64,000 nucleotides of DNA from Humimonas sp964465015 (GCA_964465015.1 CAYXHP010000149.1:29147-93146); one strand, 5' to 3'. Positions 19,736 to 27,984 are shown, counted from the stretch's first letter. Notes: generated by a model from the sequence alone, not told the origin. Numbers and translations are program-made.

Positions 19736-21328
19736 TTAGGTTGACCATAGGCCCGTGGCAGCGAGCGCTGCAAGAGCCCCGCTCACCGACACTTCCACGT
19801 CCACGGAAGTGTCGATTGGCTGCACGTTCCGGGCTGTCGCCGCACCAGGAGGCTCCCACCGGGCGACCATGGTGGCGTAGATGGACTCGTCGGCGTCGGA
19901 GGGACCGCCGCGCCGGGACTCCAGTCGCCGGCGAGCCGTCTCCGGGTCGGTCCGGCACTCCAGGATGAGGGCCGGGACGGCCAGGGAGCGCGCTAGCGTC
20001 ACGAACGCGGCCCGCCGCTCTTCGCGGTGGAACGAGGCGTCCACCAGCGCCCGTCCGCCGTCCTCCAGGATCTGTCCGGCCCGCTCCGCCAGGGTCCGGT
20101 AGGTCCGGTCGGTCCACTCCGGAGCGTACAGCCCCTCGTCCGGGTCCGCGGCGGCCGGCTCGGTGGGAGCGAGCCCGGCCAGCTCCTTGCGGACGCGGTC
20201 GCTGGAGAGCGTCTGGAATCCGGCTCGCGGGGCGAGCTCCGCGGCCAGGGTGGACTTGCCCGTGGCCGGCAGACCGGACACGAGCACCAGTCCCGGCCGG
20301 CGCTCCGGTGCCTCGAGCTGACCGAGGGTGAGGAGCCAGTAGGCGCGGGCCCGCCGCCGGGCGGCGGCACGCGCCTCCGGTGGCACGTCGGGGGTGGCCG
20401 ACGTGATCCCCTCCACCTTGGCCCGCACGGCGGAGCGATAGGACCGGTAGAGCGGAACGAGCGCCCCACCCTCCGCGTCTCCGGCCGTTTGCAGGTAGGC
20501 CCCGGAGAACAGGGCCGCGAGGTCACGGCGACCCCGGAACGCCAGGTCCATGGCCAGAAAGGCCATGTCGGAGATGGGGTCGGCGAATCGGAAACGCTCG
20601 TTGAACTCGATGCAGTCCACGATGATCAGGTCGCCGGGCGGCTCCTGGCGTGGCAGGACGTAGACGTGATCCAGGTGGAGGTCGCCGTGGGTGTCGCGGG
20701 GCACGCCTCTCCGGGCGCGCTCCTCGATGAGCGGCCGACGGTCGGCGAGCACCTTCTCCGTGAGCGTGCGGGCCCTCTCGAACACGGCGCGGGCCACCGT
20801 TCGTCCGACGTCGCCGCCCGCCTGCTCGAAGTTCTCGCGGGCGTTTCCGGCCACCACCTCGAACCGGCCGTACCGGGACACGCGCTCCCCACCGTCGGCG
20901 TTCGCGTGGAAGCGGGCGATGTGGGCCGCCAGGCGCTCCACGTCTTCCGGTCCCAGCTCGCCGCGCTCGAGTCGCGCCAGCGCCGTGGCGCCGGCCGGCA
21001 GCCGCCGCATGCGCACGGCGTATTCCAGGGCCTCACCCTGGCCGTCCACTCGGAGCCCGCCGGGCCTGGCCACGAGCGGCACGACTCCCAGGTAGACATC
21101 GGGTGCCAGCCGGCGATTGAGACGCACCTCCTCGCCGCAGAACCAGCGCCGCTTCTCGAGCGTGGTGAAGTCCAGGAAGCCCAGGTCCACAGGCTTCTTG
21201 ACCTTGTAGGCGTAAGCGCCGGCCAGGACCACGAGCGAGATGTGGGTGTGATGAACCCGGAGATCGCCGGCCGGATGGGGATAAGCCGCAGGATCGAGCA
21301 GCGCCCGGAGAATGTCGTCGATCTCCAT
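19736..21328 (-). CDS. Bifunctional aminoglycoside-phosphotransferase-like / P-loop kinase
   Basis: Two-domain protein of 530 residues. The N-terminal half resembles the COG2187 APH-like kinase fold: YAYKVKKPVDLGFLDFT, and the catalytic loop HGDLHLDHVY at about 213-222 with DCIEFNERFRFADPI after it. The C-terminal half (about 345-525) is a COG0645-type ATP-binding kinase with Walker A SGLPATGKST and DASFHREERRAAF. This architecture is widespread but its substrate is not established. The start ATG at 21328 was chosen over an upstream in-frame codon because the extra 29 residues are low complexity. A 10-bp inverted repeat lies inside its 3' end (19787-19814). Confidence 0.82.
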   Translation of the reverse strand: MEIDDILRALLDPAAYPHPAGDLRVHHTHISLVVLAGAYAYKVKKPVDLGFLDFTTLEKRRWFCGEEVRLNRRLAPDVYLGVVPLVARPGGLRVDGQGEALEYAVRMRRLPAGATALARLERGELGPEDVERLAAHIARFHANADGGERVSRYGRFEVVAGNARENFEQAGGDVGRTVARAVFERARTLTEKVLADRRPLIEERARRGVPRDTHGDLHLDHVYVLPRQEPPGDLIIVDCIEFNERFRFADPISDMAFLAMDLAFRGRRDLAALFSGAYLQTAGDAEGGALVPLYRSYRSAVRAKVEGITSATPDVPPEARAAARRRARAYWLLTLGQLEAPERRPGLVLVSGLPATGKSTLAAELAPRAGFQTLSSDRVRKELAGLAPTEPAAADPDEGLYAPEWTDRTYRTLAERAGQILEDGGRALVDASFHREERRAAFVTLARSLAVPALILECRTDPETARRRLESRRGGPSDADESIYATMVARWEPPGAATARNVQPIDTSVDVEVSVSGALAALAATGLWST

Positions 21329-21429
21329 CGATCCGCTCGGCCGGGGGGAAGGACCGCCGGGGAGGCGCCACGCCGGCGGCCTCGGGGGAGGCCTTCCGCG
21401 CGGCCCGCGCTCCACCGGGGAGAACGGTC

Positions 21430-21921
21430 TCAGGCGGTGCGCACCGCCTCGCGTACTTCGTCGTAGTCGGGCTCGACCCCGGGATCCTCGGACACCCAGC
21501 GGTACGACACCCTGCCGTTCTCGCCGATCACGAACACCGACCGCTTGCCCACGCCCTCGAGCCCCAGGAGATCGTCGTAGAGCACCCCGTAACGCTCGGC
21601 GACGTCCCGGTTGAAGTCGGACAGGACCGGGAAGGGAAGGTCCTGCTCACGACGGAACCGGTCCGTGACGAACGGGCTGTCCACCGAGATCGCGAACACG
21701 TGCGCGTCCAGGTCGACGAACTCGTCCCAGCGGTCCCGGAAGGCGCACAGCTCCGACGTGCAGACCGAACTGAACGCGAGAGGGAAGAACAGCAGCACGA
21801 CCTTCTCGTTCCCGAAGAGGTCGCCCACGTCGACGTGCTGCCCCGGCGCCTGGGGCAGCGAGAAGCCCGGCGCGGTGTCTCCTTCCTCGATCGGCCTCCC
21901 CTGTCCGACCTCAGAATCCAC
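21430..21921 (-). CDS. AhpE-like peroxiredoxin (AhpC/TSA family)
   Basis: Thiol peroxidase of 163 residues. The active-site block PLAFSSVCTSELC gives peroxidatic Cys54 and a second Cys59. Thioredoxin-fold strands and FPVLSDFNRDVAERYGV follow, as in AhpE/Prx5-type enzymes. The start was set at GTG 21921 because GGAGGA ends about 4 nt upstream; the frame continues to a GTG at 21948 with no similar signal. The gene overlaps the DUF2207 gene by 11 nt, so it is probably the third gene of the lemA operon. The electron donor is unknown; bacillithiol (see YpdA at 61703) or thioredoxin are candidates. Confidence 0.9.
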   Translation of the reverse strand: MDSEVGQGRPIEEGDTAPGFSLPQAPGQHVDVGDLFGNEKVVLLFFPLAFSSVCTSELCAFRDRWDEFVDLDAHVFAISVDSPFVTDRFRREQDLPFPVLSDFNRDVAERYGVLYDDLLGLEGVGKRSVFVIGENGRVSYRWVSEDPGVEPDYDEVREAVRTA

Positions 21922-23746
21922 CCGTTCCTCCACCGCCGAACCCGCCACCCGAGAATCCCCCGCCGCCCGAGAAGCCCGAGCTGCCCGAACTGCTCCTGGG
22001 CTGAGAGGTCATCACCGAGCTCGTCCGGGCGGACATGTTGCCCAGGCTGGCCACGAACAGGGCGGGTTGAAATCCCGCGGGGCTCGTGCCCCGATACCAG
22101 GACGGTGGCTCCGTGTAGATTCCGTCGAACGCCTTGGCCCACGCCTTCTCCACTCCCAGCGCCATCGCGTGCGGCAGGAAGCGCTCGAAGTCCTTGGGGC
22201 CCTGGATGAGCTTCTTGAAGCGGGGCTCTTCGACCCGCTGCAGGAACTCCTCGAACCCCAGGACCCCCTCGAGCGCACGCGTGCCGGCGAGGGTCTTGGC
22301 GGGCATGAACCAGCCGAATCCGGCCACGACGAGCCCCGAGATCACCACGCCGATTCCGACGGCCAGGCCGGACAGGTCCAGGACCGCGGCCAGCTTGAGA
22401 CCTCCGAGCAGGCACAGGATGCCGCCCACGAAGGCGATGCCCAGCCACATGCCGCGCACGCGGTCGGGGCGGCGGCCGTAGTAGCCGCGTCGCATGAGGG
22501 CGTCGAACAGGTCGTCCTTGATGCCCGGAAGCTTCTTGTAGAAGCTGTTCTGGAGGTCCTCCAGGTCGACGTGGGTCGTGATCCCGTCGTCGAAGATGCC
22601 GCCCAGGAGCGCGTGTTCGTGGGCCGCCAGGTCGGTCCACTCGGAGTTGGGCTTCTGGAGGTCGAAGGCGTAGTCCCGCTCGGTCCCGATGAGGCCCAGG
22701 TACTTCTTCTTGTCGTGCTCCTCGATGGTCACGAATCCTCTCACGGCCAGGTCCACCAGCGTCGCGGTGATGTCCCGCATGTCCGGCGAGTCGTCCACGA
22801 GGACGCCCTCTTCGCCCGGCGTCAGGCCGTCGGGAGGCTCGTACTGGGCGGCGATGGGGCGCAGGCGCGGGTCCCGGCCGCGCTTCCACCACAGACCCAG
22901 CATTGCGGGGAAGACGAGGAGCGGGAGGCCGAGGGGCCAGTTGCTGCGCAGGAACCAGCCGATCTTCGTGAGCGCCGTGGGACGGGCCACCACGCCCGCG
23001 TTCCACGCCACGTCCACGGTCAGGCCCTCATGGAGGCCCAGGCTCGACGTGGTCCGGATCTGGATCAGCGAACCCTGCTCATCGACCGTCGCATCGCGCG
23101 ACTTCGAGCCGCGCATGCCGGTGAAAGCCTGGGCTCGGACTCCCTCGACCTGCGTGGGGAGATGCACCGTGGCCGAGGCGGCCTCGATCGGGACCGGGGA
23201 CTGCGTGCCCGTCACGTTCCAATACAGCTCGTCGTAGTCATCGAAGTAGCGGAGGCCGTTCTCGACCCGGTAGCGGATCTGTACCGTGCGCTCGGTGTCC
23301 TCGGCACCCGGAATATAGATCTTGAGGTGGAGCATGCCCCCGGAGCGGCTCTTCTCGACCTTGAGGTCATGGCCCTGTCCGTCCTGGACGCCGAGCACCT
23401 TGACGAACAGCGTGTAGTTGAACCCGCCCGGGCCGCTGTAGTGAACGGGCAGGTCCCGGTACACGCCGTGCCATGAGCCCTGGAAGGCGTAGCGGATCGT
23501 CTCGGTGACGTCCATCGCCCCGGTGCGGAACACGCTCAGGTCGGTGTGGAAGCCGAGGACGGAGAGCGATCGCCCCGCGGCGGCCGCCGCGGGGGCCGCC
23601 GGGCGAACGGGCGCTGCGCCGGCCCGTAGCGGCGCGCCGAGCCCGAGACCGCCGGCGAGCGCGGCGCCGGTGAGGGCGACCTGAACGAACCGGATGGGTC
23701 GGACCCGGCGGCCGCGCGGAGACGGGAAGCGCCGGGGGGTCGCCAC
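21911..23746 (-). CDS. DUF2207 domain membrane protein
   Basis: Predicted membrane protein of 611 residues from GTG 23746. It has an N-terminal signal or transmembrane stretch (about 17-40) and an extracytoplasmic beta-rich DUF2207 region (about 60-280) with VTETIRYAFQGSWHGVYRD. A transmembrane segment lies near 295, then a cytoplasmic segment containing DMRDITATLVDLAVRGFV, and two more transmembrane segments near 450-500. The tail is Gly/Ser-rich, ending GGGFGGGGTGGF, a hallmark of this family. It lies just after lemA, a very common pairing. Function unknown; a CTG overlapping the lemA stop is an alternative start. Confidence 0.85.
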   Translation of the reverse strand: MATPRRFPSPRGRRVRPIRFVQVALTGAALAGGLGLGAPLRAGAAPVRPAAPAAAAAGRSLSVLGFHTDLSVFRTGAMDVTETIRYAFQGSWHGVYRDLPVHYSGPGGFNYTLFVKVLGVQDGQGHDLKVEKSRSGGMLHLKIYIPGAEDTERTVQIRYRVENGLRYFDDYDELYWNVTGTQSPVPIEAASATVHLPTQVEGVRAQAFTGMRGSKSRDATVDEQGSLIQIRTTSSLGLHEGLTVDVAWNAGVVARPTALTKIGWFLRSNWPLGLPLLVFPAMLGLWWKRGRDPRLRPIAAQYEPPDGLTPGEEGVLVDDSPDMRDITATLVDLAVRGFVTIEEHDKKKYLGLIGTERDYAFDLQKPNSEWTDLAAHEHALLGGIFDDGITTHVDLEDLQNSFYKKLPGIKDDLFDALMRRGYYGRRPDRVRGMWLGIAFVGGILCLLGGLKLAAVLDLSGLAVGIGVVISGLVVAGFGWFMPAKTLAGTRALEGVLGFEEFLQRVEEPRFKKLIQGPKDFERFLPHAMALGVEKAWAKAFDGIYTEPPSWYRGTSPAGFQPALFVASLGNMSARTSSVMTSQPRSSSGSSGFSGGGGFSGGGFGGGGTGGF

Positions 23747-23754
23747 GGCGAATC

Positions 23755-24297
23755 TCAGAAGTCGACCTTGGGGACCTCGCGCTCCGTCTCGTCGCCGAGG
23801 GCGAAGAACTCCCTCGGCTGGAAGCCGAACATGTTGGCCACCAGGTTCGACGGGAACTGGGAGATCTTCGTGTTCAGGTCCCGGACGACGGCGTTGTAGT
23901 AGCGGCGGGCGTTCTGAACCGCGTCCTCGATCTGCTGCAGGGTGTTCTGAAGCTGGGTGAAGCTCTCCACCGCCCGCAGCTGGGGATACGACTCCGAGAG
24001 GGCGAACAGGGACTTGAGCGCGTTGGTGAGTTGGCCCTCGGCCTGGCCCTTGGCCGCCGGGCCCTGGGCCGACATGGCCTTGTTGCGGGCCTCGATGACG
24101 CCTTCCAGCGTCTCCTTCTCGTGTCCCGCGTAGCCCTTGACCGTCTCCACCAGATTCGGGATCAGGTCGTGGCGCCGCTTGAGCTGTACGTCGATGTCGG
24201 ACCAGGCGTTGTCGGCCTGCACCTTCAGGCGGACCAGGCCGTTGTAGAGCATGATGCCGGCGACGGCTACGACGGCGAGCAAGATCAAGAGCCACAT
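23755..24297 (-). CDS. lemA: LemA family protein
   Basis: Protein of 180 residues with an N-terminal membrane anchor (about 1-20, MWLLILLAVVAVAGIMLYNG) and a long helical bundle outside or along the membrane. Family markers are NAWSDIDVQLKRRHDLIPNL and YPQLRAVESF, then DAVQNARRYYNAVVRDLNT. Function is not well established; LemA proteins regularly pair with DUF2207 or TPM-domain proteins, as here. The ATG has GGAGGACTCC directly upstream. A sigma-70-like promoter lies about 57-86 nt upstream. Confidence 0.93.
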   Translation of the reverse strand: MWLLILLAVVAVAGIMLYNGLVRLKVQADNAWSDIDVQLKRRHDLIPNLVETVKGYAGHEKETLEGVIEARNKAMSAQGPAAKGQAEGQLTNALKSLFALSESYPQLRAVESFTQLQNTLQQIEDAVQNARRYYNAVVRDLNTKISQFPSNLVANMFGFQPREFFALGDETEREVPKVDF

Positions 24298-24354
24298 GGA
24301 GTCCTCCTGGGAGGAGGGAGACGACCGCTACGGTCCTGCTGGATCGGCGCACAC

Positions 24355-24383
24355 ACCATAGAGGTACCGGCCGGAAGTGTAAA
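24355..24383 (-). promoter_or_regulatory. Candidate sigma-70 promoter for lemA operon
   Basis: On the minus strand, TTTACA (24383-24378) is separated by exactly 17 nt from TATGGT (24360-24355), about 57 nt before the lemA ATG. Spacing and hexamers are a fair match to a housekeeping promoter. It would drive lemA, DUF2207 and the peroxiredoxin. Not proven; a match of this quality can occur by chance. Confidence 0.45.
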
Positions 24384-24411
24384 CCCCGCGATGCGCGAGG
24401 GGTGCCGGGGC

Positions 24412-24879
24412 TCAGCCCGCCGGGCGACCCATCCGGCACACGATCCGGAATTGGTCGGATGTCACCGGGAGGATCGAGTGCCGGACGCCGCGCTGCAGCA
24501 CCTTCATGTCGGCCAGGCCCGGCTCCGCCTTCATCGCGTCGCGCGTGACCGGCCCCGGAAAGGTCTGAACGTGCTGGAGGTCCACGCACCACCAGGTCGG
24601 GTCTTCGGGGTCGGAGTCGCGGTCCTCGTAGGGATGCCCCTCCTGGAACTGCTTGGAATCCGGGTGCGCCGCCCCGGCCACCCGGGCCAGCCCGTAGACG
24701 CCCGTCACGGGCGTGCTCGAGTGGTAGAACAGGACTTCGTCCCCCGGCTCCATCTCATCCCGCATGTAGTTTCGGGCCAAGTAGTTGCGCACGCCCCACC
24801 ATTCGGTCGTGCCGTCCCTCTCGAGGTCCTCGATGTCGTAGGTGTCCGGATCGGTCTTGATCAACCAGTGTCGCGGCAT
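24412..24879 (-). CDS. EVE domain-containing protein
   Basis: Cytoplasmic protein of 155 residues, all of it an EVE (PUA-like) domain of the thymocyte nuclear protein 1 type. Markers are HWLIKTDPDTYDIEDLERDG, the WWGVRNYLARNYMR block, PGDEVLFYHSS and VTGVYGLARV. EVE domains are thought to read modified bases in nucleic acids. Stand-alone bacterial copies have no settled function. The ATG at 24879 matches the family N-terminus exactly; the frame upstream is open but unrelated. Confidence 0.93.
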   Translation of the reverse strand: MPRHWLIKTDPDTYDIEDLERDGTTEWWGVRNYLARNYMRDEMEPGDEVLFYHSSTPVTGVYGLARVAGAAHPDSKQFQEGHPYEDRDSDPEDPTWWCVDLQHVQTFPGPVTRDAMKAEPGLADMKVLQRGVRHSILPVTSDQFRIVCRMGRPAG

Positions 24880-25084
24880 GTGAATCGGCTCCGGCTCGCG
24901 GGTTCGCATCGCCTCCGGGCGGTTCGGGGAGCGTACCGTAGTGCCCGCACGAGCTCGCCGCGAGCCGGGGGCCGGCGGGCGGCGGCGCGTCCCGTTCGGC
25001 GTGCCGGTGACCCTGCTCGGTCTGGCCTCGGGGGCCGCGTGGCTCGCGCTCGCCCAAGCAGCGCGCCCCGGCTGCCGCCGTCTT

Positions 25085-25393
25085 CTAGCTCCCCGCCACC
25101 CTCGGCGTGGGCGCGGGCGCATCCGGGGCGGCGACGCGAGGCGTGGGCCGGCGGCCCACGAGCTCCTCGGTGAAGCCCATGCGCTCCTCCATCGAGTCCA
25201 GCCTCTGGTCGAGGCTTTCCAGCCGGTCGCGCAGGGCCTCGATCTGCCGCTCCTCCGACCGTGCCGCGAGCCGGTCCTGTCCGTAGACCTCCAGGAGCGT
25301 GCCGAGGCGCTTGCTGATCGGGCGGAGCACCATCACGCCGGCGACCGACAGGATGAATACGATGGGTATGAGCGCGTAGATGGCGTCTTCCAT
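25085..25393 (-). CDS. Small membrane protein with coiled coil (hypothetical)
   Basis: Not recognised as a named family. There are 102 residues from the ATG at 25393. One transmembrane helix lies at about 5-25 (IYALIPIVFILSVAGVMVL). A charged, heptad-like stretch follows at about 30-80 (RQIEALRDRLESLDQRLDSM), likely a coiled coil, then a Pro/Ala tail. It could be a structural or scaffold membrane protein. It is transcribed divergently from the PhzF gene across a 248-nt gap. An in-frame upstream ATG at 25456 is possible but adds only low-complexity residues. Confidence 0.7.
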   Translation of the reverse strand: MEDAIYALIPIVFILSVAGVMVLRPISKRLGTLLEVYGQDRLAARSEERQIEALRDRLESLDQRLDSMEERMGFTEELVGRRPTPRVAAPDAPAPTPRVAGS

Positions 25394-25641
25394 GGCTTCG
25401 TCCAGCCTTCCTGAGGGGATCCTCACGGGCGGCGGCGCCGGATCGGCCGGCGGCAACGCGGCCCCGTGTGCTGGAATCTACGCGATTCGGCGCCTCCCGG
25501 TTTCCCCGCCCGCCCGCCGGCGGTCCTCCCGTGTGGTCGCTCCCGGTCGCCGGCTTCCGGCCGCACCGGGTTGCCCGGCCCGGGAGCCGGGGTAGGTTGG
25601 AGCCGGCGGCCCGAGGGTCGCAGCTCACTCGAGGAGGGACG

Positions 25642-26433
25642 ATGCAGATCCGCCTGTACCAGGTCGACGCGTTCGCCGACCGGCTGTTCCAGGGGAACCC
25701 GGCGGCCGTGTGCCCGCTGGAGACGTGGCTCGAGGACGACGTCCTGCGCTCGATCGCCGCCGAGAACAACCTCTCGGAGACGGCGTTCTTCGTGCCGGAA
25801 GAGGGCGGGCGCTATCAGCTGCGCTGGTTCACCCCGGTGGACGAGGTCGACCTGTGCGGTCACGCGACCCTGGCCACCGCTCACGTGCTCCTCCGGTACA
25901 TGGAGCCGTCGAAGCCGGCGGCGCGCTTCCGGACCCGGAGCGGTGAGCTCGAGGTGCGGCGGGACGGCGAGCGGTTGGAGATGGACTTTCCATCGCTCCC
26001 GCTCGGCCCGTGCGAGCCACCGGCGTGGCTGGGGGAAGCTCTGGGGGTCGAGCCGGCCGAGGTCCTCGCTTCGAGCGACTACGTGGCGATCCTGGACTCG
26101 GCCGCGGCGGTCCGCGACCTGGAGCCGGACCTGGTCGCCCTCGCCGGCCTCGACCGGCGGGGCATCGCCGTAACGGCCGCGACGTCCGAGGACCCGGCGG
26201 TGGACTTCGTGTCCCGCTTCTTCGCCCCGGCGCTCGGCGTCCCCGAGGACCCGGTCACCGGGTCGGCGCACTGCGAGCTGGCGCCCCTGTGGGCGGAGAG
26301 ACTGGGCCGGACGAGCCTCACGGCCCGCCAGCTGTCGAAGAGGGGAGGGACGGTGAGGTGCGAGGTCCGGGGCGACCGGGTGCGACTCTCGGGACGCGCC
26401 GTGCTCTACCTGGAGGGCGTGATCCGGGTCTGA
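25642..26433 (+). CDS. PhzF family isomerase/epimerase-like protein
   Basis: Protein of 263 residues with the duplicated diaminopimelate-epimerase-like fold. It starts MQIRLYQVDAFADRLFQGNP, followed by NNLSETAFFV with Glu46, the residue that acts as general acid/base in PhzF. LRWFTPVDEVDLCGHATLA and DPVTGSAHC are further signatures. GAGGAGGGA lies directly upstream of the ATG. No phenazine genes are nearby, so the substrate is unknown; many bacterial members are metabolite-repair or isomerase enzymes. It is convergent with trxC. Confidence 0.93.
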   Translation: MQIRLYQVDAFADRLFQGNPAAVCPLETWLEDDVLRSIAAENNLSETAFFVPEEGGRYQLRWFTPVDEVDLCGHATLATAHVLLRYMEPSKPAARFRTRSGELEVRRDGERLEMDFPSLPLGPCEPPAWLGEALGVEPAEVLASSDYVAILDSAAAVRDLEPDLVALAGLDRRGIAVTAATSEDPAVDFVSRFFAPALGVPEDPVTGSAHCELAPLWAERLGRTSLTARQLSKRGGTVRCEVRGDRVRLSGRAVLYLEGVIRV

Positions 26434-26482
26434 GGCGCGCCGCGCGGGCAGGCTCGCTCGGACGCGGCCCGGAGAAAGCCCG

Positions 26483-26962
26483 TCAGGTAGAGCCCTCCGC
26501 CCGTGACAGCAGCTCTTCCAGCCGCCCCGCCGGCACGGCGCCCGTCTCGCGGGCCGCCTCGGCGCCGTCCACGAACAGGATCAGGGTGGGAATGCCGCGT
26601 ATCCCGAATCGGCTCGCCACGTCCGGCCAGCGGTCGGTGTCCAGCTTGGCCACCAGGATGGAGCCCGCGTGGCGACGGGCGAACTCGTCCAGCACCGGCG
26701 CCATCATCTTGCAGGGACCGCACCAGTCGGCGTAGAAGTCCACCAGCACGGGGGCCTCGGCGCCCACCACGCTTCGCTCGAAGTCGTCCCCTTCCAGCCG
26801 AACCGGCCGATCCAGGAGCATGGGTCGCGAGCAATGCGCGCAGCGGGGCTTCTGGTCCGCCCGGCCGAGGTCGATCCGGTTCAGGGTCCGGCAGAAAGCG
26901 CAGCGCAGCGTAACGTGCGCCGCTCGCGTAGGCTCCGTCGCGGCAGTCGATTCGGCGGACAT
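26483..26962 (-). CDS. trxC: Thioredoxin with N-terminal zinc ribbon (thioredoxin 2 type)
   Basis: Disulfide reductase of 159 residues. Two CxxC pairs (C21/C24 and C41/C44) form the zinc-binding segment typical of TrxC. The thioredoxin domain follows with the active site WCGPC (C81/C84), the cis-Pro loop GIRGIPTLILF, and VDFYADWCGP context. The ATG has GGAGG about 13 nt upstream. In E. coli, TrxC is an oxidative-stress thioredoxin; here it may serve the peroxiredoxin at 21430 (inference). The upstream region carries repeated CCGATGTG motifs. Confidence 0.94.
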   Translation of the reverse strand: MSAESTAATEPTRAAHVTLRCAFCRTLNRIDLGRADQKPRCAHCSRPMLLDRPVRLEGDDFERSVVGAEAPVLVDFYADWCGPCKMMAPVLDEFARRHAGSILVAKLDTDRWPDVASRFGIRGIPTLILFVDGAEAARETGAVPAGRLEELLSRAEGST

Positions 26963-27025
26963 GAAGCTTCCGTGCCTCCGATGTGTTGTAGGACGACGTC
27001 TCCTGGCGTGCCGCGTTGCAGGCGC

Positions 27026-27054
27026 TTGACAGGACCTCGCCCGGCGGCGATATA
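27026..27054 (+). promoter_or_regulatory. Strong sigma-70-like promoter upstream of a non-coding locus
   Basis: Perfect TTGACA at 27026-27031, then 17 nt, then GATATA at 27049-27054 (or TATAGA at 27051 with 19-nt spacing). This is the best -35 box I noticed in an intergenic region of this window. No protein gene follows on the plus strand; the downstream 190 nt are rich in inverted repeats and end in a terminator-like hairpin. Confidence 0.5.
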
Positions 27055-27060
27055 GACTCG

Positions 27061-27276
27061 GCAAGCGACCACATCGGACGGTGAGCGACCCTCTACACCC
27101 GATGTGGATGCAGGTGCCCTCGAGCAGTGGTGCGCGTTCGTCGTGCGGCGGACCCGCGCACGCAGGGGGGATCGAAGGACTCGTCCCGAAAGGCCACAGG
27201 AGGGCGAGACACCGGCCGGAGCTCCGCTTCGCGCCCGGGAAGACGAAGGGCCGGGGCATTTCCCCGGCCCTTCGTC
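27061..27276 (+). ncRNA. Candidate structured small RNA (about 215 nt), class unknown
   Basis: This 335-nt gap between trxC (-) and gntR (-) has no supported protein gene. After the promoter-like TTGACA/GATATA come a 9-bp inverted repeat CCACATCGG/CCGATGTGG (27069-27077, 27099-27107), GTGCGCG/CGCGCAC (27130-27136, 27155-27161), and GGTG-CCCTC pairing with GAGGG...CACC (27113-27121 with 27200-27213). A perfect 15-bp hairpin closes the locus at 27242-27276. I checked for SRP RNA, RNase P, tmRNA and common riboswitch signatures and saw none. It might be a 6S-like or novel sRNA. The alternative is that only the last hairpin is functional, terminating gntR. Confidence 0.4.
27242..27276. terminator. 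15-bp GC-rich hairpin terminator, possibly bidirectional
   Basis: GACGAAGGGCCGGGG (27242-27256) pairs perfectly with CCCCGGCCCTTCGTC (27262-27276) around the 5-nt loop CATTT. It lies 21 nt after the gntR stop on the minus strand and at the end of the candidate sRNA on the plus strand. There is no clear T-run on either side; the other strong hairpin at 54707 has none either. Confidence 0.6.
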
Positions 27277-27297
27277 ACATCGGGGTCCAGCGCCGGG

Positions 27298-27984
27298 TCA
27301 GGACCCCGGCCCGTCGGTGGGCCGCTGCCGCACCTCCTCGGACCAGCGGTCCAGGAGCGTGGTCCCGCGGCGCCGATGCCTCTCGAGGAGCTCCGCCGCG
27401 CGCTCGACCTCGCTCGCCCGGAGCGCCGTCTCCACGGCCCGGTGCTCGCGTACGATCCGGTCGCGGTCCTCCGTGGAGTAGGCCACCGAGTACTCGAAGC
27501 CGAACAGCACGTACCGGTGCAGGCGATTCCAGGCCAGTTCCAGGAGGCGGGCCAGGGCGCGGTTCCCGGACGCGGACAGGAGGGTCTCGTGCCACCGCTC
27601 CGAGCGTTCCAGCAGCACCCGGGGGTCCGGACCCGCCGCCTCCAGCTCGTCGTCCATCGCGGCGAGACGATCGAGCGTCCGGGCCGGCGGCGGTCCGGCG
27701 CCCCGCAGCGCGGCACCCTCGAGAGCGGCCACGACGTCGTAGAGGTCCACCGCCTCCCGCGCGCTGAGCGGCCATACGTAGAAGCCGTAGCCCCTCGCCG
27801 AGCCCACCAGCCGACCCTGCTCCAGCTCGAGCAGGGCTTCCCGTAGCGGGGTCCGGCTGATGCCCAGCTGCGCGGCGAGCTCGGACTCGTTGATGTGCTC
27901 GCCCGGGGGCAGTTCTCCACTGAGGACGCGCTCGAGAATGACGCGCCGCACCCGGGTTCGGAGCGGCTCGGGATGGCTCAGCAC
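27298..27984 (-). CDS. GntR family transcriptional regulator (FadR/FCD subfamily)
   Basis: Regulator of 228 residues. The N-terminal winged helix-turn-helix (about 5-70) contains ERVLSGELPPGEHINESELA and LGISRTPLREALLEL, the standard GntR signature. The helical C-terminal FCD ligand domain covers about 80-215 and includes the metal-ligand-like EHRAVETALRA segment. GTG 27984 overlaps the stop of the upstream hydrolase gene by 7 nt, so the two are likely co-transcribed; the longer open frame inside that gene was rejected. Ligand and target unknown; palindromes in the trxC-gntR gap are possible sites. Confidence 0.9.
   Translation of the reverse strand: MLSHPEPLRTRVRRVILERVLSGELPPGEHINESELAAQLGISRTPLREALLELEQGRLVGSARGYGFYVWPLSAREAVDLYDVVAALEGAALRGAGPPPARTLDRLAAMDDELEAAGPDPRVLLERSERWHETLLSASGNRALARLLELAWNRLHRYVLFGFEYSVAYSTEDRDRIVREHRAVETALRASEVERAAELLERHRRRGTTLLDRWSEEVRQRPTDGPGS

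Noticed and set aside
20691..21095. Plus-strand frame inside the APH-like kinase
   Set aside because: Antisense Arg/Ser-rich shadow typical of GC-rich coding DNA.
22012..22278. Second short minus-strand frame inside the DUF2207 gene
   Set aside because: Out of frame with a well-supported coding region; no start signal.
22134..22481. Glycine-rich DUF2207 tail as a separate repeat element
   Set aside because: The tail (coded near 21914-21985) is a normal family feature, not a DNA repeat, and the plus-strand frame at this position is an antisense shadow.
27081..27767. 228-codon plus-strand frame from GTG 27081
   Set aside because: Most of it is antisense to gntR and the rest is the inverted-repeat region. 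Composition is Arg/Pro/Ser-rich with no similarity, so a non-coding locus is preferred.
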